Assembly: GCA_964595655.1 (NCBI GenBank)
Contig: CAZQQV010000067.1
Coordinates: 1 to 6,757, forward strand
DNA length: 6,757 nucleotides
Direction of reading: 5' to 3'
Origin: Caldimicrobium sp964595655
Lineage (GTDB): Bacteria > Desulfobacterota > Thermodesulfobacteria > Thermodesulfobacteriales > Thermodesulfobacteriaceae
Made by a program: the position numbers and the translations under genes. Below the pieces are notes generated by a model. It was not told the DNA's origin, made no database searches, and saw only the letters and a program-made list of their open reading frames with translations. Every line of letters begins with the position of its first letter. Position 1 is the first letter of the stretch. This document shows, in pieces, positions 6,490 through 6,757 of this stretch.

Positions 6490-6757
6490 ATGGCAATGGA
6501 TGATATTCTGAATGAATTAGCAAGACGTATAGAATGGCGTAAGCAGATAATACTTTATGGACCTCCTGGAACAGGCAAGACCTTTACAGCTAAACGGCTT
6601 GCCTATAAGCTTATTACAAAAAAGACCCTCCTAAGAATTTGGATGAATTTAAAGAAGAGATAAATGAACTTATAAAGCACAGAAACCTCACCATAGTGCA
6701 ATTTCATCCATCTTACAATTATGAAGATTTTGTCAGGGGAATTGAAGTAACTACCTC
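6490..6757 (+). CDS. McrB-like AAA+ restriction GTPase, 5' part, with a frame change; cut by the right edge
   Basis: From ATG 6490 the frame encodes IILYGPPGTGKTFTAKRLAY (residues 20-39), the Walker A region of McrB-type AAA+ proteins. It then reaches TAA at 6661-6663 after only 57 residues. The next conserved McrB element, VQFHPSYNYEDFVRGI, is encoded at about 6696-6743, but in the -1 frame, and that frame stays open to the window edge. E. coli McrB has the same two blocks, GPPGVGKTF...RRLAY then VQFHQSYSYEDFIQGY, a short distance apart, so this is one gene read in two frames. The switch fits the A6G run at 6618-6624. McrB is the GTP-driven motor that activates the McrC nuclease against modified DNA; an mcrC-like gene would be expected beyond the edge. 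The gene may be broken, may hold a sequencing error, or may use slippage. Confidence 0.75.
6618..6624 (+). other. A AAA AAG slippery heptamer at the McrB-like frame change
   Basis: In the frame set by ATG 6490 the reading is ACA AAA AAG, so the heptamer has exactly the phase of a bacterial -1 slippery site. Shifting here joins ...LITKK directly to DPPKNLDEF and on to the QFHPSYNYEDF block without another stop. I see no clear downstream stem or upstream Shine-Dalgarno-like stimulator. A one-base length change in the A run would give the same picture. Confidence 0.4.

Overview
This window is AT-rich bacterial DNA. The bacterial assignment rests on GGAG/GGGGG-type ribosome binding sites, sigma70-like TTGACA/TATCAT boxes and bacterial gene families. 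The proteins are rich in Lys, Glu, Ile and Phe, which would suit a low-GC and possibly thermophilic organism, but nothing here fixes the taxon. The content looks like part of a defence island: a predicted Argonaute/PIWI-like protein coupled to a nuclease-helicase, a Doc/Fic-fold protein with an altered active site, and the start of an McrB-like restriction GTPase.

Layout. Positions 1-89 (minus) hold the start of an unrecognised gene that runs off the left edge; its ATG overlaps the stop of the next gene. Positions 89-568 (minus) encode a Doc-like protein whose signature His and Arg are replaced by Asn and Gln. A good promoter match (577-605) lies so close to its ATG that the message could be leaderless. 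Positions 569-752 are intergenic, with a short perfect inverted repeat. Positions 753-3107 (minus) encode a 784-residue protein that I read as an N-terminal region followed by a MID-PIWI module of Argonaute type, apparently without catalytic residues. Positions 3100-6150 (minus) encode a 1016-residue fusion of an N-terminal RecB/Cas4-type PD-(D/E)XK nuclease and an SF2-like helicase. Its stop overlaps the PIWI-like start by 8 nt, so the two form a coupled operon. Positions 6151-6489 are a 339-nt divergent intergenic region. Position 6490 to the right edge (plus) starts an McrB-like gene that changes frame at an A6G run.

How they may work together (inference). The nuclease-helicase and the PIWI-like protein look like two subunits of one anti-invader system. 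The PIWI-like protein would recognise nucleic acid, and the partner would unwind and cut it. The parts match those of the published three-gene PIWI-RE systems (PIWI-RE, helicase, REase-fold nuclease), and inactive long pAgos are known to pair with separate nucleases. A two-gene form with nuclease and helicase fused is the most interesting feature of the window. Family assignments are from motif reading and remembered family patterns, not from database searches.
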